NCBI RefSeq assembly: GCF_010093595.1
Contig: NW_022985449.1
Coordinates: 1,192,424-1,256,423, forward strand
Direction: 5' to 3'
DNA: 64,000 nt
Source of the DNA: Mytilinidion resinicola
Lineage: Eukaryota > Ascomycota > Dothideomycetes > Mytilinidiales > Mytilinidiaceae
How positions within the stretch are numbered: the first letter of the stretch is position 1; each line of letters begins with the position of its first letter. Below are positions 1 through 11,509 of the stretch, one piece after another. The position numbers and the translations under genes were made by a program. The notes below the pieces were generated by a model. That model was not told the DNA's origin and made no database searches. It saw nothing but the letters and a program-made list of their open reading frames with translations.

Positions 1-537
1 TATTGATATACAAGGCCGCTGCTGATCCTGTTTTGCTTGGTGCTGTAGGGCGTAAGTTAACCTGCAAATATTGATATACAAGGTTGCTGCTGATCTTGCT
101 TTGCTTGGTGCTGTAGTCCGTAAGTTGACCTGCAAATATTAATATACAAGGCCGCTGCTGATCTTGCTTTGCTTGGTGCTGTAGGACGTAGGTTGACCTG
201 CAGATATTGATATACAAGGCCGCTGCTGATCCTACTTTGCTTGGTGCTGTAGGGCGTAAGTTGACCTGCAATTATTGATATACAAGGCCGCTGCTGATCA
301 TGCTTTGCTTCGTGCTGTAGCAGGTAAGTTGACCTGCAAATACTGATATACAAGGCCGCTGCTGATCCTGCTTTGCTTGGTGCTGTAGTACGTAAGTTGA
401 CCTGCAAATATTGATATACAAGGCCGCTGCTGATCTTGCTTTGCTTGGTGCTGTAGGGCGTAAGTTGACCTACAATTATTGATATACAAGGCCGTTGCTG
501 ATCCTGCTTTGCTTGGTGCTGTAGGACGTAAGTTGAT
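1..537. repeat. 68-bp tandem repeat, eight copies (minisatellite)
   Basis: Units begin at 1, 69, 137, 205, 273, 341, 409 and 477, each opening with TATTGATATACAAGG or a one- or two-base variant and ending near GTTGACCTGCAAA. Spacing is exactly 68 bases each time, so the array is head-to-tail without spacers. The array runs into the left window edge, so the true copy number is unknown. Because 68 is not a multiple of three, open frames on the minus strand here are by-products of the repeat. Confidence 0.95.
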
Positions 538-1281
538 ATTTTTGCATGTCTCAGGATGAACAGGAACTAATAATAATACAGCCTGACGGCTGGGATCGCT
601 CCTTTGACAGCAAGTTCGCTCGAGATTTCTTTCAAGCCTTGCCAGGAAGTGTGCTACCGATGCAGCATACCCCAGTGCAGTGTTGCAGTTGACTTAGGTT
701 GCAAATTGACGTGAACTCTGTTTGATTTGTGAAGCCGTACGAGCAGACTATATACTATATAGGGAGCGTAGGCATAAGTACTAATTAGAGGCAGCAGTAG
801 GCAGCGGTAGGCAGGGTAGGCCACCGTACCCCAACCCCTCTCTGTAGAAGTTGTAATTGGCTAGGCACGTAGGCCGGAAACCCTGAGTAGTTGCTGCAGC
901 TCCATCTTAACTGCTGACTGCGATATTAACCTTTCCGATGTCCGTGCTACTGAAAAAAGTTGTCAATTCTGCGCTCTACTTCTCCGTACACTTGTGCCCC
1001 CTTTCATCAATGATGAGGGACGCGATGTTCGAATCGTTCGTGAAGGGTCGGCACTGAAAGTGGGAAGCAACGGTCAACATATTCACTCAGGTTGCCACTA
1101 CTAGCGTGTCAGTGGCGTTACATCCTTCCATATCCGTAACAAAGGGGAACAGGGGAGTACCCCCCCCCCCCTTTCATAGGCTATATATACGGGCCTTATG
1201 CCTCTTCAAATCAACACAGAACTGCTTCTTCACAACCTGAGATATTCTCTGGCTATGTTCTAATCCAGGTTAGTATCTTTC
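538..1281. promoter_or_regulatory. Intergenic region and probable HET gene promoter
   Basis: No gene is seen. The stretch ends in a run of twelve C residues (1160-1171) followed by TATATATA at 1182-1189, about 95 bases before the HET gene start codon. This spacing suits a TATA element. The run of C directly upstream of it is unusual and may be length-variable. Confidence 0.45.
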
Positions 1282-2912
1282 ATGCGTATTAGGCAAACCC
1301 CTTACTTACTGCATTACTTTGCCACAGAAGGTTCGGTCAAAAGAAAGACCCACATCCAGACAGACATATTAGTTCCTCCCAAAGCAGTCAGCTCTGCACG
1401 GTTTGAACTACTTCGCGCATGGCTTCGATCGTGCGATCAACATGAAAAGTGCAAGATGTCTGATAGTAAATTGAACCAAACGCTACCAAACAGGCTTCTC
1501 TGGGTTGGGGATCCAGATAATCAGCATTACGATCCGAATGTCTTGCATCTCGACACCACTACAGACAAGACTGGAGCACAATATGCTGCTTTATCCCATT
1601 GCTGGGGCGAAATTCCAACGGAAGTCAAGAAACATTTTTGCTCGACCTCGGATAATATTAGCCGCCGGCAGGGAGGATTCAGTTTCTGGGAACTGCCAAA
1701 GACGTTCCAGGACGCTGTTAAAGTTACCCGGGAACTTCGTGTACCGTATCTTTGGATCGACTCGCTCTGCATTATCCAATACGGTGACAGTGGTGAAGAT
1801 TGGAAACGCGAAGCTGGACGCATGGAAAGGGTCTTCTCTGAGGCTTACTGCACAATTGCTGCAACTTCGGCCTCAAATTCGTACACAGGGTTTCTTCAGC
1901 TAGATATGAAACATGATTATATTCATGTTGAGGATGCCTCAGGCAATCGATTCTATATTTGTGCTGGTAGGGACGATTTTGACAAGGATGTGGAGGAGAC
2001 TCTACTCAACACACGAGCATGGGTAATGCAAGAAAGAGTTTTGTCACGACGGACTATCCATTTCAGCGCCAATCTGTTATACTGGGAATGCGGTGAAGGG
2101 GTTCACTGCGAAAATCTCACAAGGCTGGAAAGGTAAGTGCTCAACTGTATCCGACTATTTAACGTTTTCCTAACTTTGGCATCTCTTTTAGCTCATTTCG
2201 AAAAAGGCACTTTATGCTCGACCCATACTTTCCGAAACGGCTCCTTACGTCGGGCAACGAACGTATCATGGAATTCATTCACTTTCTTTCCGAAGACTAC
2301 TCGAAGCGTGGACTTATAGAAAAGACTGACAGATGTGTGGCCATATCTGGGTTAGAAGCCCGTATTGCACGTGCTTTAAGCTGCGGGAGCAGTTATGGTA
2401 TCTTTGAGAGCTTCCTTCACAGAAATCTTCTCTGGCAGCCGTCTGATACTAAACTGGAGAAGATTGTGTACGAAGACTGGCATGTGCCATCATGGTCATG
2501 GATGGCATATAATGGAGGCATTCGGTTCTTTGACAAGGACATCAGTTTTGGCACGGTTGATTGGATTGTTAATCTTCGGTTTGATGAGGAGTGCAAACAT
2601 GCACTGATCGCCGACGTGGGGAAGTTCCAAGACGGAATGAAACAATGTGGGAAATATGCTGTCTTAGATTCCGGTGGAGTAGAAAGAGGATGGATACAGT
2701 ATGATATTGAGAAGGACAAAGACGAGGAGGACAAGGATCTTTGCGAAGAACGATGTGTTGTTGTCGGGAAGACCAAAAAGGTTGCTACGAAGTACTACAT
2801 ATTAGTTGTCAGACCAACTAAAGTAGTAAGTGGCGAGTATAGGAGGGTTGGAGTGGGTTTGATTCGGAGTAACTGCGTAGTGAGAGAGAGGCTTGGCGTG
2901 CGAATTGTCTGA
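1282..2912 (+). CDS. HET-domain (heterokaryon incompatibility) protein
   Basis: Two exons, 1282-2132 and 2192-2912, joined across a 59-bp intron with donor GTAAGT and acceptor TTTAG; the phase is continuous and gives 523 residues. The HET domain occupies about residues 98-210: it opens with YAALSHCWG near residue 100 and contains WIDSLCIIQ near 158, both family signatures, followed by an AATSA motif. HET proteins act in non-self recognition and trigger growth arrest or death when incompatible nuclei meet. The C-terminal half is family-specific and ends in a short, charged tail. The start ATG is the first in frame after the TATA-like element. The gene looks intact although it lies between a minisatellite and a RIP-degraded transposon. 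Its recognition partner cannot be told from sequence. Confidence 0.88.
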
Positions 2913-4375
2913 ATGACGTTGTATTAGAAAATCTAGAGCAGTCAATGCATATACATTCAATATCAAATTATGAGGTATCACCAGCATATAAGCTCTGTCT
3001 ACCTGTATTGTGGGTGCTTGGTCAGCCGGGCCAACTAAGAGATGAACAAACTATACGGGAAGTTTTACAGAACATCGCAGATTAAGCAACAATGGCACCA
3101 CTCTGTTGTCGCATAGATAGCTGTTCTAGCACGGCGTCTGAATATTCTGGGTAAGCTCACTGCCAAGACTGTTGCCTGAGATGAGTCTTGAGCACTTTTG
3201 GCACATGGCCATGGGGCAACCGTCACCAACGTACTTTTTGTACTGGACAGGTTAGAGGCAACATGCAAGTGAGAATGCATATTACTATTAACTCGCAAGC
3301 AGGGAGGGCGGCCGACCCGCACTTGCTATAGGAGTGTAAGGTGGCGATTCTGTAGTTGTTCTCAGTGGAGCTGACCAGAAGTTCGGCCGAGGGGGTGAGT
3401 TGGATTGCGAGGCCGCAGTGCGGGGATTGGCTTGCTTGCCAAGACCGCATAGCCACATGCCCTGCAGCCCACCACAAGTAAAATTACACACGGTAATGAT
3501 TGATAACGTGAGTGCAGGGGCTGTTCCGCACTAGCCAGGATTAGCAATTGCTTTGATCGGAGGTACCAACTGGGGTGGCGACCTTGAATGAATTTGCGCG
3601 CGATGGTAGGCGCAAAGCTGATAATAACTTCCTATTATTGGAATAAGGGTTTCAGGCTTTGATGAGATCTTTTTATAAGTGCTTAGAGTGGTAAGAGCTT
3701 AATAGTGGCGCTCTAGCAAAGGAATACTGTTATGCTGTAAAAGAAGGCTTATTATAAAGCATGCGCAATAGTAATGTTACAAACGTATTTTATTAGGTAG
3801 AAGAAGTCTAAAAGGCGTAAGAGTAGCTATATTTTATAACTTATATACAATTATAATAGATGTTAGCACGTGCAGAGAGTTGAAGTTGCTTAAAGTTAAA
3901 GTACCCCTTATATTTTCCGGCACGATGGGTTTTCCGGCACGGAGGAAGGGACGTTACTTAGAGTTCTAAGCGACCCAAAATCTTTATACATGTTAATATT
4001 TTGATAATTCTATATAAAATAGGCTCTACAACTACTGCTTAACGTTTAAGACCCCTTCTACCTAAAAATAACACCAGCATGGCCGTCTTATCGTCTGATT
4101 TTCGCGGAGGACACCTTAATAACGCGACAGAATTCCAGTACCACCGTTAATCGTCTATTACTTTTCAAGTCTATAAAGGGCCTAATAAAAAGCTATATAG
4201 TCCTATTACGATGCTAGGAAGTTATCACCAACGATATTTCTAGGGTAGTGCGCAAGTTTGCCACGCAGGTCAGCACCTTAGTTCTAGAACCATCGAAGAA
4301 CTAGGACTGCCACTAACGTTCCTTAACGAACACGAACCACCTTTCTTAGGACCCTCTGAAATGGATACAACTTAC
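2913..4375. other. Gene-poor stretch becoming AT-rich
   Basis: No supported gene. Several overlapping minus-strand frames at 3065-3547 have no recognisable protein character. From about 3640 the composition shifts to TA-rich with many TAA/TAG triplets, the look of RIP-affected DNA. A short direct repeat (TTTTCCGGCACG) occurs twice at about 3914-3945. The left edge of the degraded block is gradual, unlike its right edge. Confidence 0.5.
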
Positions 4376-4722
4376 TGGCAGAATCTGTACGAGATGCGTA
4401 CCACCCCAAAGTTGGCGCCACGGGGATTAGTACGAATTCGGCAGAATTAAGACTAGTACGAGATACGTACTATTATAAAGTTAACGTTGTTGAATATCAC
4501 GGTAGCTGTGTTGAATATTAGGATAGCTGGTGGAGAATATTATAGTGGCTGGGACTACATATATACAACCTACTCTGCCCTATCCGAAGCTTAATTAATA
4601 TAAGAATATTTATCTATTTTAATAAACGTTATAGGGATTAGTACAACTTATATACCGGTACAAATTCGCAGAATTAGAGCTAGTACGAGATGCGTACTAT
4701 TATAAGGTTAGGCTATAGGGAT
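4376..4722. repeat. GTAC-rich dispersed repeat, left part (RIP-affected)
   Basis: The motif CTAGTACGAGAT(A/G)CGTACTA occurs at about 4453 and 4678, each preceded by CAGAATTA and followed by TTATAA. An inverted copy lies at 11232-11260 on the far side of the copia element; comparing the two, the differences are G-to-A and C-to-T, as RIP would give. The stretch is interrupted by the solo LTR at 4488-4624. Confidence 0.6.
4488..4624. mobile_element. Solo LTR, 137 bp, RIP-affected
   Basis: Starts TGTTGAA and ends TTTAATA, which is TTCAACA after two C-to-T changes, so the ends form an inverted repeat. It is flanked by AACGT on both sides (4483-4487 and 4625-4629), a 5-bp target duplication. The interior differs from the LTRs of the adjacent full-length element, so it belongs to another family or a diverged member. 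It shows a retroelement that inserted and then lost its body by LTR recombination. Confidence 0.65.
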
Positions 4723-4848
4723 TGTTAAATATCACGGTTAATAGTGGCTAAAACGATATAATAAGGGGTAAGAATAATATATATATAAGGCACCCCGCCT
4801 ATTTATAGCTAGACAATAAAAAAAGCAGATATAATTACTTGCTTAACA
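4723..4848 (+). repeat. 5' LTR of copia element (RIP-mutated copy)
   Basis: Same length as the 3' LTR and alignable without gaps. I count about 20 differences. All are G-to-A or C-to-T relative to the 3' copy, and all but one lie in TpG or CpA context. This is the RIP signature, read directly from an internal pair. Confidence 0.93.
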
Positions 4849-4871
4849 GGTTATAAGCCCGGCTCGCACGA
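4849..4871 (+). other. Primer-binding site matching initiator tRNA-Met anticodon arm
   Basis: The bases directly after the 5' LTR begin GGTTATAAGCCC. Undoing one G-to-A change gives GGTTATGAGCCC, the complement of the GGGCUCAUAACC anticodon stem-loop of eukaryotic initiator tRNA-Met. This implies priming by a 5' half tRNA, as known for Drosophila copia, not by the tRNA 3' end. The complementarity was judged from memory of the tRNA. Confidence 0.65.
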
Positions 4872-7800
4872 TTTAGGTTTTAAGAGATATATACCTATAG
4901 CTAAGCTTCCGCAGCAAGTAATAATTTTATAAGCAATAAAGTTAATATCTGCGAAACAGTCTAATAAGAACTCGGAACAAAACGGATTACCCTTTATCCG
5001 ACGAAATCACAAACACTATAAATATAATAGGGGTAGATATTATAGTAATAACCCCTGTAATAGGCGAATTAAAACTATACTAAAATAGAAGAGGCAGAAT
5101 TAACCCTATAATATGCGCTCTACGTTATATATATAAAATAACACCGAGAATATAAAAAAAGGTCGGGAAAGATATTAACTCTAATAATAAAATCGCGAAT
5201 TAACTTTCTTAAACCGCAACTACTATAAAAGAAACAGCGAAATAAAACCTACTGCTAGATAAAAAAAGAAGTAAATAACATTTCTTATTTTCGGCTAGAC
5301 CGTAAGTGGACTTAGGGTTAGATTTAAAGCACGCTTTTCCTGTTAACATCGGTTAGCGCAGTTAAAATTGCATTTTTTCGCCTACCTCTTAAGGAGCGTA
5401 TACGCCGCGCGTTAATTATATCCTCCTGCACTAGGGCTATTAAGCACTCCCGGTTTAAACAAGAACTAGACGCCCTATCTTTTAAGGCTAGGAAGAAATA
5501 TATTACTAATAACAATAATATTACGCGTTATAACCTCCGACTAAATAGACCTATAAGTTTCCAGGGAATTAGGTTATAATACCCGGTTAACTGCCGATAA
5601 TTTCCCTACTTCTCTAGGGCGTGCAAAAAACACTTTAAGCTATATAAGGCACTAGATAGAAACTATAAGCCCCCTTTCTATTTACCTACGCCAGGCTTAT
5701 CTAATTACAGCCTTTCTATTATCTTAAGTAAACTAAGTAAAGCTTTAAGCCTTAAGCTTTTTAGCCTAGAGGCACGCTCCACCACTGCATCTAACTACGC
5801 CACCTCTATTGCCCTAAGCCCGCTTAGTAATAAATTAGAGTTTTTTAGCGCAGAAGAGCACCTAATTTTACTATAACTAATATTATAAAGTTTAAGCAAT
5901 TCGGCCTAAATATATTCTATAATACTATTCTAATATTAGACAACGCTAGTAACTAGTTTAGGTAGAACTAAAAGGTTAACAAATTTATCTAAATATCTAC
6001 TATTGCCGAAAACGGAGCAACTCCACCTATAAAAGAAAAAAATACATAATAATAGCAGCACCGCTATAAGTTCTATACGGCAATAATTGCAGCAAAGCTA
6101 ATATATAATACCGCGCAACGGATTAATACTTTTAAAATCTATTAAGTTTAATTTCTTTTATAGGCAGTTAAAAAGAACTTTAAACTAGAAGGTTTAGAGA
6201 TATATATTAACCTATAGCAGCAGTATATATCCCTTATATAAAAAAAATATAGGAGTACTTAGGCTCTAAAAGCCGAGATTAGAAGGATTTATACTAAGAA
6301 ACTTCTCCTTAACCCTAATTATATTACTTTAGAAATTAAGCGCATATTTTTCTTTATACACGCGCTGGGCGCTAAATATAAAGGCTTCCGTAATTATATC
6401 TTTAGGCAGATAGACCTTATTAATAATAGAGACGTAAACAGGTATATTATTAAGGCTGCACCTATATTTAACTATATTAAAGGCAAGGTAATTAAGGAAG
6501 AATATAGGAAGAGGTAGCTAGGAAAACAATTAAGTAATATATAGGCGCTCCCTACTTTTACTCTAATTTAGGGGCCTAGCCAGAAAAACCTTATTCTGTT
6601 ATCTAATAGAACTATATACTAAATTAAGATTAATAATATTTCCTACTACTTCTTCTGCTAAAAGCCCTACTATATTAAAACCAAATACTTTAAGAAAAAT
6701 CTAAGGCTAAAAAGCTAAGGGAAAGATAAAAAGGGATATAAGGTAAGGGTATAGGGCTTATAAGCTAACAGTTACAAACTGTTAAAAAGACAGCACTCTA
6801 CTAATAATAAGAATAATAATACGGGTAGCCTAAAAGACCTAAAAAAGCCCACCTTTATAGTAATAAAGGCTATAGAAGAAGATATTAATACAGTATTTAG
6901 AAAAGGCGTTAGAAGTAATTGCGCTGTACTTACCTATACCCTTGCAATAATAACTATAAAAACGCTTCTAATCCGCAACGCCTAAATTATTAATAGTAGC
7001 TGTGCCTAGTATATATATAACAACGCCTTAAAGTTTATTTAAATAGGTATATACTATAGGCCCGTACTTTAGAGCGTTAATATATTTATATCTCCTTTAG
7101 GAGTAGGTATAATAAATATACTATGCAATATATAGGGTAGAAGAAAATAGCTTATTTTTAATAATATCCTCTTTATCCTATCCGCGTACGCAAGCCTTAT
7201 ATCTATACTCTAGTTACTTAAACACGGGGCTAAAGTTAAGTTCTTAAGTAAGGGCGCAAGTATCTGCAATAAGTTAAGTAAGAAGAGCTTATACACCGTA
7301 AGCAAATACTATAGTATTTATGCACTCGACCTATAAATAAACCTCTTTTTTCCAGCCTACTATATTAGCCTATAGTTAACCCTTTAGCATAACTAACTAG
7401 CTTACCTAAGCAATATAAACTTATAATAGCTTAAAAAGCAAGCCTATAGTATTTAAAATATAGAGCTGTAAAAACTATATAATCCGTGCCTTTAGGGGTA
7501 AATAACCGAAAAGCTATACAACTGCTTAGGTTATAAGGGAGAATATCTAATAGAACTCCTTTATATAGACGTTGCAGGACTATTTAATAAGGGTTTTAAT
7601 AGTAGTTGCTACTAGCTAACTATTATTAATAACTCGACCGGCTAGATTAAAGTTATCCCTATACTATAATAATAGGGATTTATTATTAAATCGCTACGCT
7701 TTTTTCTTAACTATAATAAGCGCCCTAAATAAAAGTGTAGATAAATACAGCTTAATTAGATTACTAAGTAAGTAGGAGAAGAAATAAAGTTTATTCTTTT

Positions 7801-10800
7801 TTCTTAATTAATTTAAGCTAAGGTTATAGGTGTAGACTAGTACTAGTAGAATAGTATAGCTAAAAGAGCCTATAAAACAATATATAATTAAGTCGGACCT
7901 ATACTAGCACACGCAAAGCTGCTATTAAAGTTCTAGCTAGAGATAGCTTAAACAGCAGTATACCTTTCTAACTAATCGCCCTTATTAAAGCTTTAGATAA
8001 CACCGTATTAGGTATAGTATAGTAAGAAGCCTAATTTATTATAACTAAAAGTAATTAGGTTAAAGGGGGAATACCTAATCCTACTAAAGTAAAGGAAAAA
8101 GCTAACTAAACCGCGAATAAGGCTATATATTTTACTAGGCTATAAAGGAAATACTAACTACTATATTCTACTAGAAAATAGAAGGATTATTAGGACTTTA
8201 AATACTAAATTCTAAAAAGCCCTTATAACTCCCTCTATATAGATTATATAAAATATAGGAGCTAAATAATATAGCTTACCTAAGGCAACGGCTGCTGCTA
8301 TAGAGGGAAGTAAAATAGTAGGGCTACTAAACCAACCGTTAGTAAGTATATAGCAAGTATCTATACTAGCCTCTAGATATTACGCATCTATAGCAGTACT
8401 AAAGTAAGCCTTTTCTAAAATAAGTAATAAGGACTTGTAAATATTACCTCGTGCGGGTACTAAGGACTTGTAAATACTACCTCGGGCGGGTACTAAGAAC
8501 CCGCAAATATTACCTTAAATAAGTAATAAAGACTTATAAATGCTATTTCGACTAAATAATAATAACTTAGAAGAGGGAGCACTGTTCTAATTAAGTAATA
8601 ATAACTTGCAGTTAGTTACTAAGCAGGGAGATAGGACCTTATCGCCTTTTAAAAGTAATAATACTTTCGGGTTATTTTTAGATACTCTAGAAAAAGATAA
8701 TCTACTACTTAATAGCAGCTAGCAATAGGATAACGCTCTATATAACTAAGCCTTAGAAAAATAGCAATAATATCTAAAACTTTAGCTTAATCGCCTAGTT
8801 TATAGAGTAAGGTAAAAAGCCTTAGAATATTACCCTAAACTTAAAATCCGTATCCTGTAGGCCGTATTAAATATATCCGATAATAGCGCAGAAGAACTTG
8901 CGCTAATAAATATACCTAAAAGCAATATACTCCTAATATTCTTAATAGTAGCTGCGGAAGAAACGGAACCCTTTAAACTAAAAACTGTTTACTAAGTAAA
9001 AAACAACACGAGCTAGCCTAAATAGAAAAGGGCAATACTCGAAGAAGCTAACTCGCTTAAATAGAACAAAATATAGGAGCTTATTAACCCTTCTAGAAAT
9101 CGATAGGTTCTTAGCGGTAAATAGGTTTTTAAGCTTAAGTAAGGACCGTATAGAGAAGTTATCCGCTATAAAAGCAGATAGGTAGTTATAGCAGCTAGCG
9201 TAGGAAGGGTAAAGGATTAGTAAGGAAAGTATAAGTTGTATTAAGGTGCTAATAAATAGCTATATAGTAAAGAGAAACTAGGGGTTATAGGCAGCAACGG
9301 TAACAAAATAACAGGTAAACCCTGTCCAGCTAAAAAGTAAACCCTATACAGCTAAAACGCGTAGATAGACGTGCGTAGGAGTATTCTAACTGGCTGCCAG
9401 GTTAAGGGCTTTACTTAAGAAGAGGGCGTCGACTATAACGAAACGTTCGCCTTTATTATTAAGCTAATAAGCTATAAGGCTCTATTCGCAATCGCGGCCG
9501 CCCTAGGCCTTAAGATCGAATAAATAGACATTAAGACAGCCTTTCTATACGGTGATATAGACTATAAGATCTACGTCGAACAGCTATACTATATAGCGGA
9601 CGGTATACTAAGGGTCTATAAACTCCGGAAAGCACTCTATAGCCTAAAGTAAGCTCCTTATATCTAGTATTAGACCCTTATAAACTTTTTATATAGTCTT
9701 AGCTTTAAACTAATTAACGCTAACCTTAGAATCTTTATATAAAGCAATATATACATCGCGGTGTATATTAATAACCTTCTAATTATTAAACTAAGTATTA
9801 CAGAAATTAAAAGGATTAAAAAAGGCCTAAGAAACCGTTTCTAAATAACGGACCTTAGACTATATAGCTACTACCTTAGGATATCTATCTAGTAAAACTG
9901 TTAGAATAGGATACTATACCTAAGTTAAGAAGCTTATATTAATAAGGTTATTTATTAGTTCGGAATTAACAACTGCCCTCCTATTAGCACGCCGATAGAA
10001 ACCTTACTACTATTAGAGAATATCCTAGAATATAACTGCCCTCTAAATTAAAAAGCGGAATACTAATATATTATAGGATCTCTAATATATATTATGCTTA
10101 GAACTAGAGGAGATATTATATATGCAGTTTCTATAGTAAGCCGGCATCTAGCAAATCCTGGGCCATAATATATAAAGCTTACTTAACGCATCCTGCGGTA
10201 CCTTAAAGGTATAAGGGATCTTAGACTTATATATAAAGGTTACCTCTAGATGTTAAAGGGTTTTACAGACGCAGACTAGGCTGGATGTTGCAATATAAGA
10301 TGATTAATAGCTGGATACCTGTTCAATATCGGGAGCGGAGCAATTAGCTGGCAGTCCAAGCGCCAGAGCGTCGTCGCTCTATTAACCTGTGAAGCAGAAT
10401 TTATAGGACAGATATAAGCGACCAAGGAGGCGATTTAGTTAAGAAGACTCCTTAATAAGCTGAACATGGGCCAAGGAAAAGCTGCAACAATTATATGTGG
10501 CGACAACTAGGAAGCCATCGCTCTATCCTCGAACCCACAGTACCACTCACGCACGAAGCATATGGAAATCCAGCGCAAGTGGCAAGGAGAGGTTCAAGAC
10601 GCTGGAACAGTTGAACTGAAGTATGTTCCAACTACAGCACAAATCGCCGATGGATTTACCAAGCCTCTTGCACGAGACAGATTTGAATGGTTTCGGAGAG
10701 GGCTAGGTATCGAGTGATCCGCACGAACTATCAGCTTCGAGCGGAGGCAGAACACAGGCACCCTTTCCTTCTCTTTTTGCCTTCAAGGTTTTTTGAAGGT

Positions 10801-10875
10801 TTTAACGGGGTCTGTCAGAGCCGTGACAAATTGTCGCTAGCACTCTTCCTAGTGAAGATAGCCATCGAGTGGGAG

Positions 10876-11001
10876 TGTTGAATGTCACGGTTAATGGTGG
10901 CTGAAACGATGTGACAAGGGGTGAGAATGATACATATATGAGGCACCCCGCCCATCCATAGCCAGACAATGAAAAAAGCAGACACAATCACTTGCTCAAC
11001 A
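10876..11001 (+). repeat. 3' LTR of copia element (little or no RIP)
   Basis: Begins TGTTGAATG and ends GCTCAACA, with perfect 7-base terminal inverted repeats (TGTTGAA/TTCAACA with one change). It keeps the CpA and TpG sites that are changed in the 5' copy. Confidence 0.93.
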
Positions 11002-11330
11002 GGGATTGGTACGATATCCGTACCGTTCCAAAGGGCGTACCATTACGAAGAACCAAAATAGGGACCAGTACGGGCTGCGTCCCATTCCAAAGTTTGTACC
11101 ATTACGAAGGTGCATATAAGGGACCAGTACGAATGTTAGACCATTATGAGAAGTGCATTATTCGTACCATTACTGAGAGTCTACCAGTACGAAAGGGGAA
11201 GAGGAGCCCAAACGGGCTCCTCACTTTGTAATGGTACGCATCTCGTACTAGCCCTAATTCTCCGTTCCAACACACTAGTACTAATATGAGGTACGCATCT
11301 ATACCAGCCCTTATTTAATTTGTATTGGTA
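11002..11330. repeat. GTAC-rich foldback repeat, right part, with hairpin
   Basis: Quasi-tandem units carry GTACCATTAC followed by GAAG or GAGAG (about 11036, 11097 and 11163) and the motif GGGACCAGTACG (11061 and 11122). At 11201-11222 a 9-bp perfect stem (GAGGAGCCC/GGGCTCCTC) closes an AAAC loop; beyond it the motif reappears inverted (TTTGTAATGGTACG). This is the unmutated counterpart of 4376-4722 and was probably one repeat block before copia inserted. It looks like a non-autonomous foldback element; no transposase is seen. Confidence 0.6.
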
Positions 11331-11440
11331 ACTTATACCGATCCATAGCCTTCCTTCGCCAACATAAGGCTCGGCGCTCCCAGACATTCATGGAAGCCTC
11401 TCTAGCTGCTAAGGCATGCGGCGTCCTAATCTATTCATAT

Positions 11441-11467
11441 AACGCTGGCACATTGGAATCGCCAGCG
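11441..11467. repeat. 27-bp palindromic GCTGGC repeat, copy 1
   Basis: AACGCTGGC, six bases, then GAATCGCCAGCG. The same 27 bp recur with three differences at 12975-13001. Each copy is close to an inverted repeat itself. It overlaps the end of the BTB pseudogene. Confidence 0.6.
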
Positions 11468-11509
11468 GAAGGTCAACGCCAGCGTCCAGAGAGAGAGCCA
11501 GAAATAGAT

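Larger units (their letters stand above)
4723..11001 (+). mobile_element. Ty1/copia LTR retrotransposon, full length, largely RIP-degraded
   Basis: The element spans 6279 bp between two 126-bp LTRs (4723-4848 and 10876-11001) and is flanked by GGGAT on both sides (4718-4722 and 11002-11006). Domain order is that of copia. Integrase remnants lie at about 7550-8200 (including LLYIDVAGLFN), reverse transcriptase at about 9390-10160 (EEGVDYNETFA, then TAFLYGDI), and RNase H at about 10255-10715 (TDAD, then ending ADGFTKPLARDRFEWF). The frames are full of TAA and TAG, so it cannot be expressed. A purine-rich tract (GTGGGAG) directly precedes the 3' LTR. The left 5.5 kb is TA-rich, while the last 0.7 kb has normal composition. 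Confidence 0.93.

Noticed and set aside
1..537. CRISPR-like array or coding repeat
   Set aside because: The 68-bp units abut directly with no unique spacers, the period is not a multiple of three, and the genome is eukaryotic.
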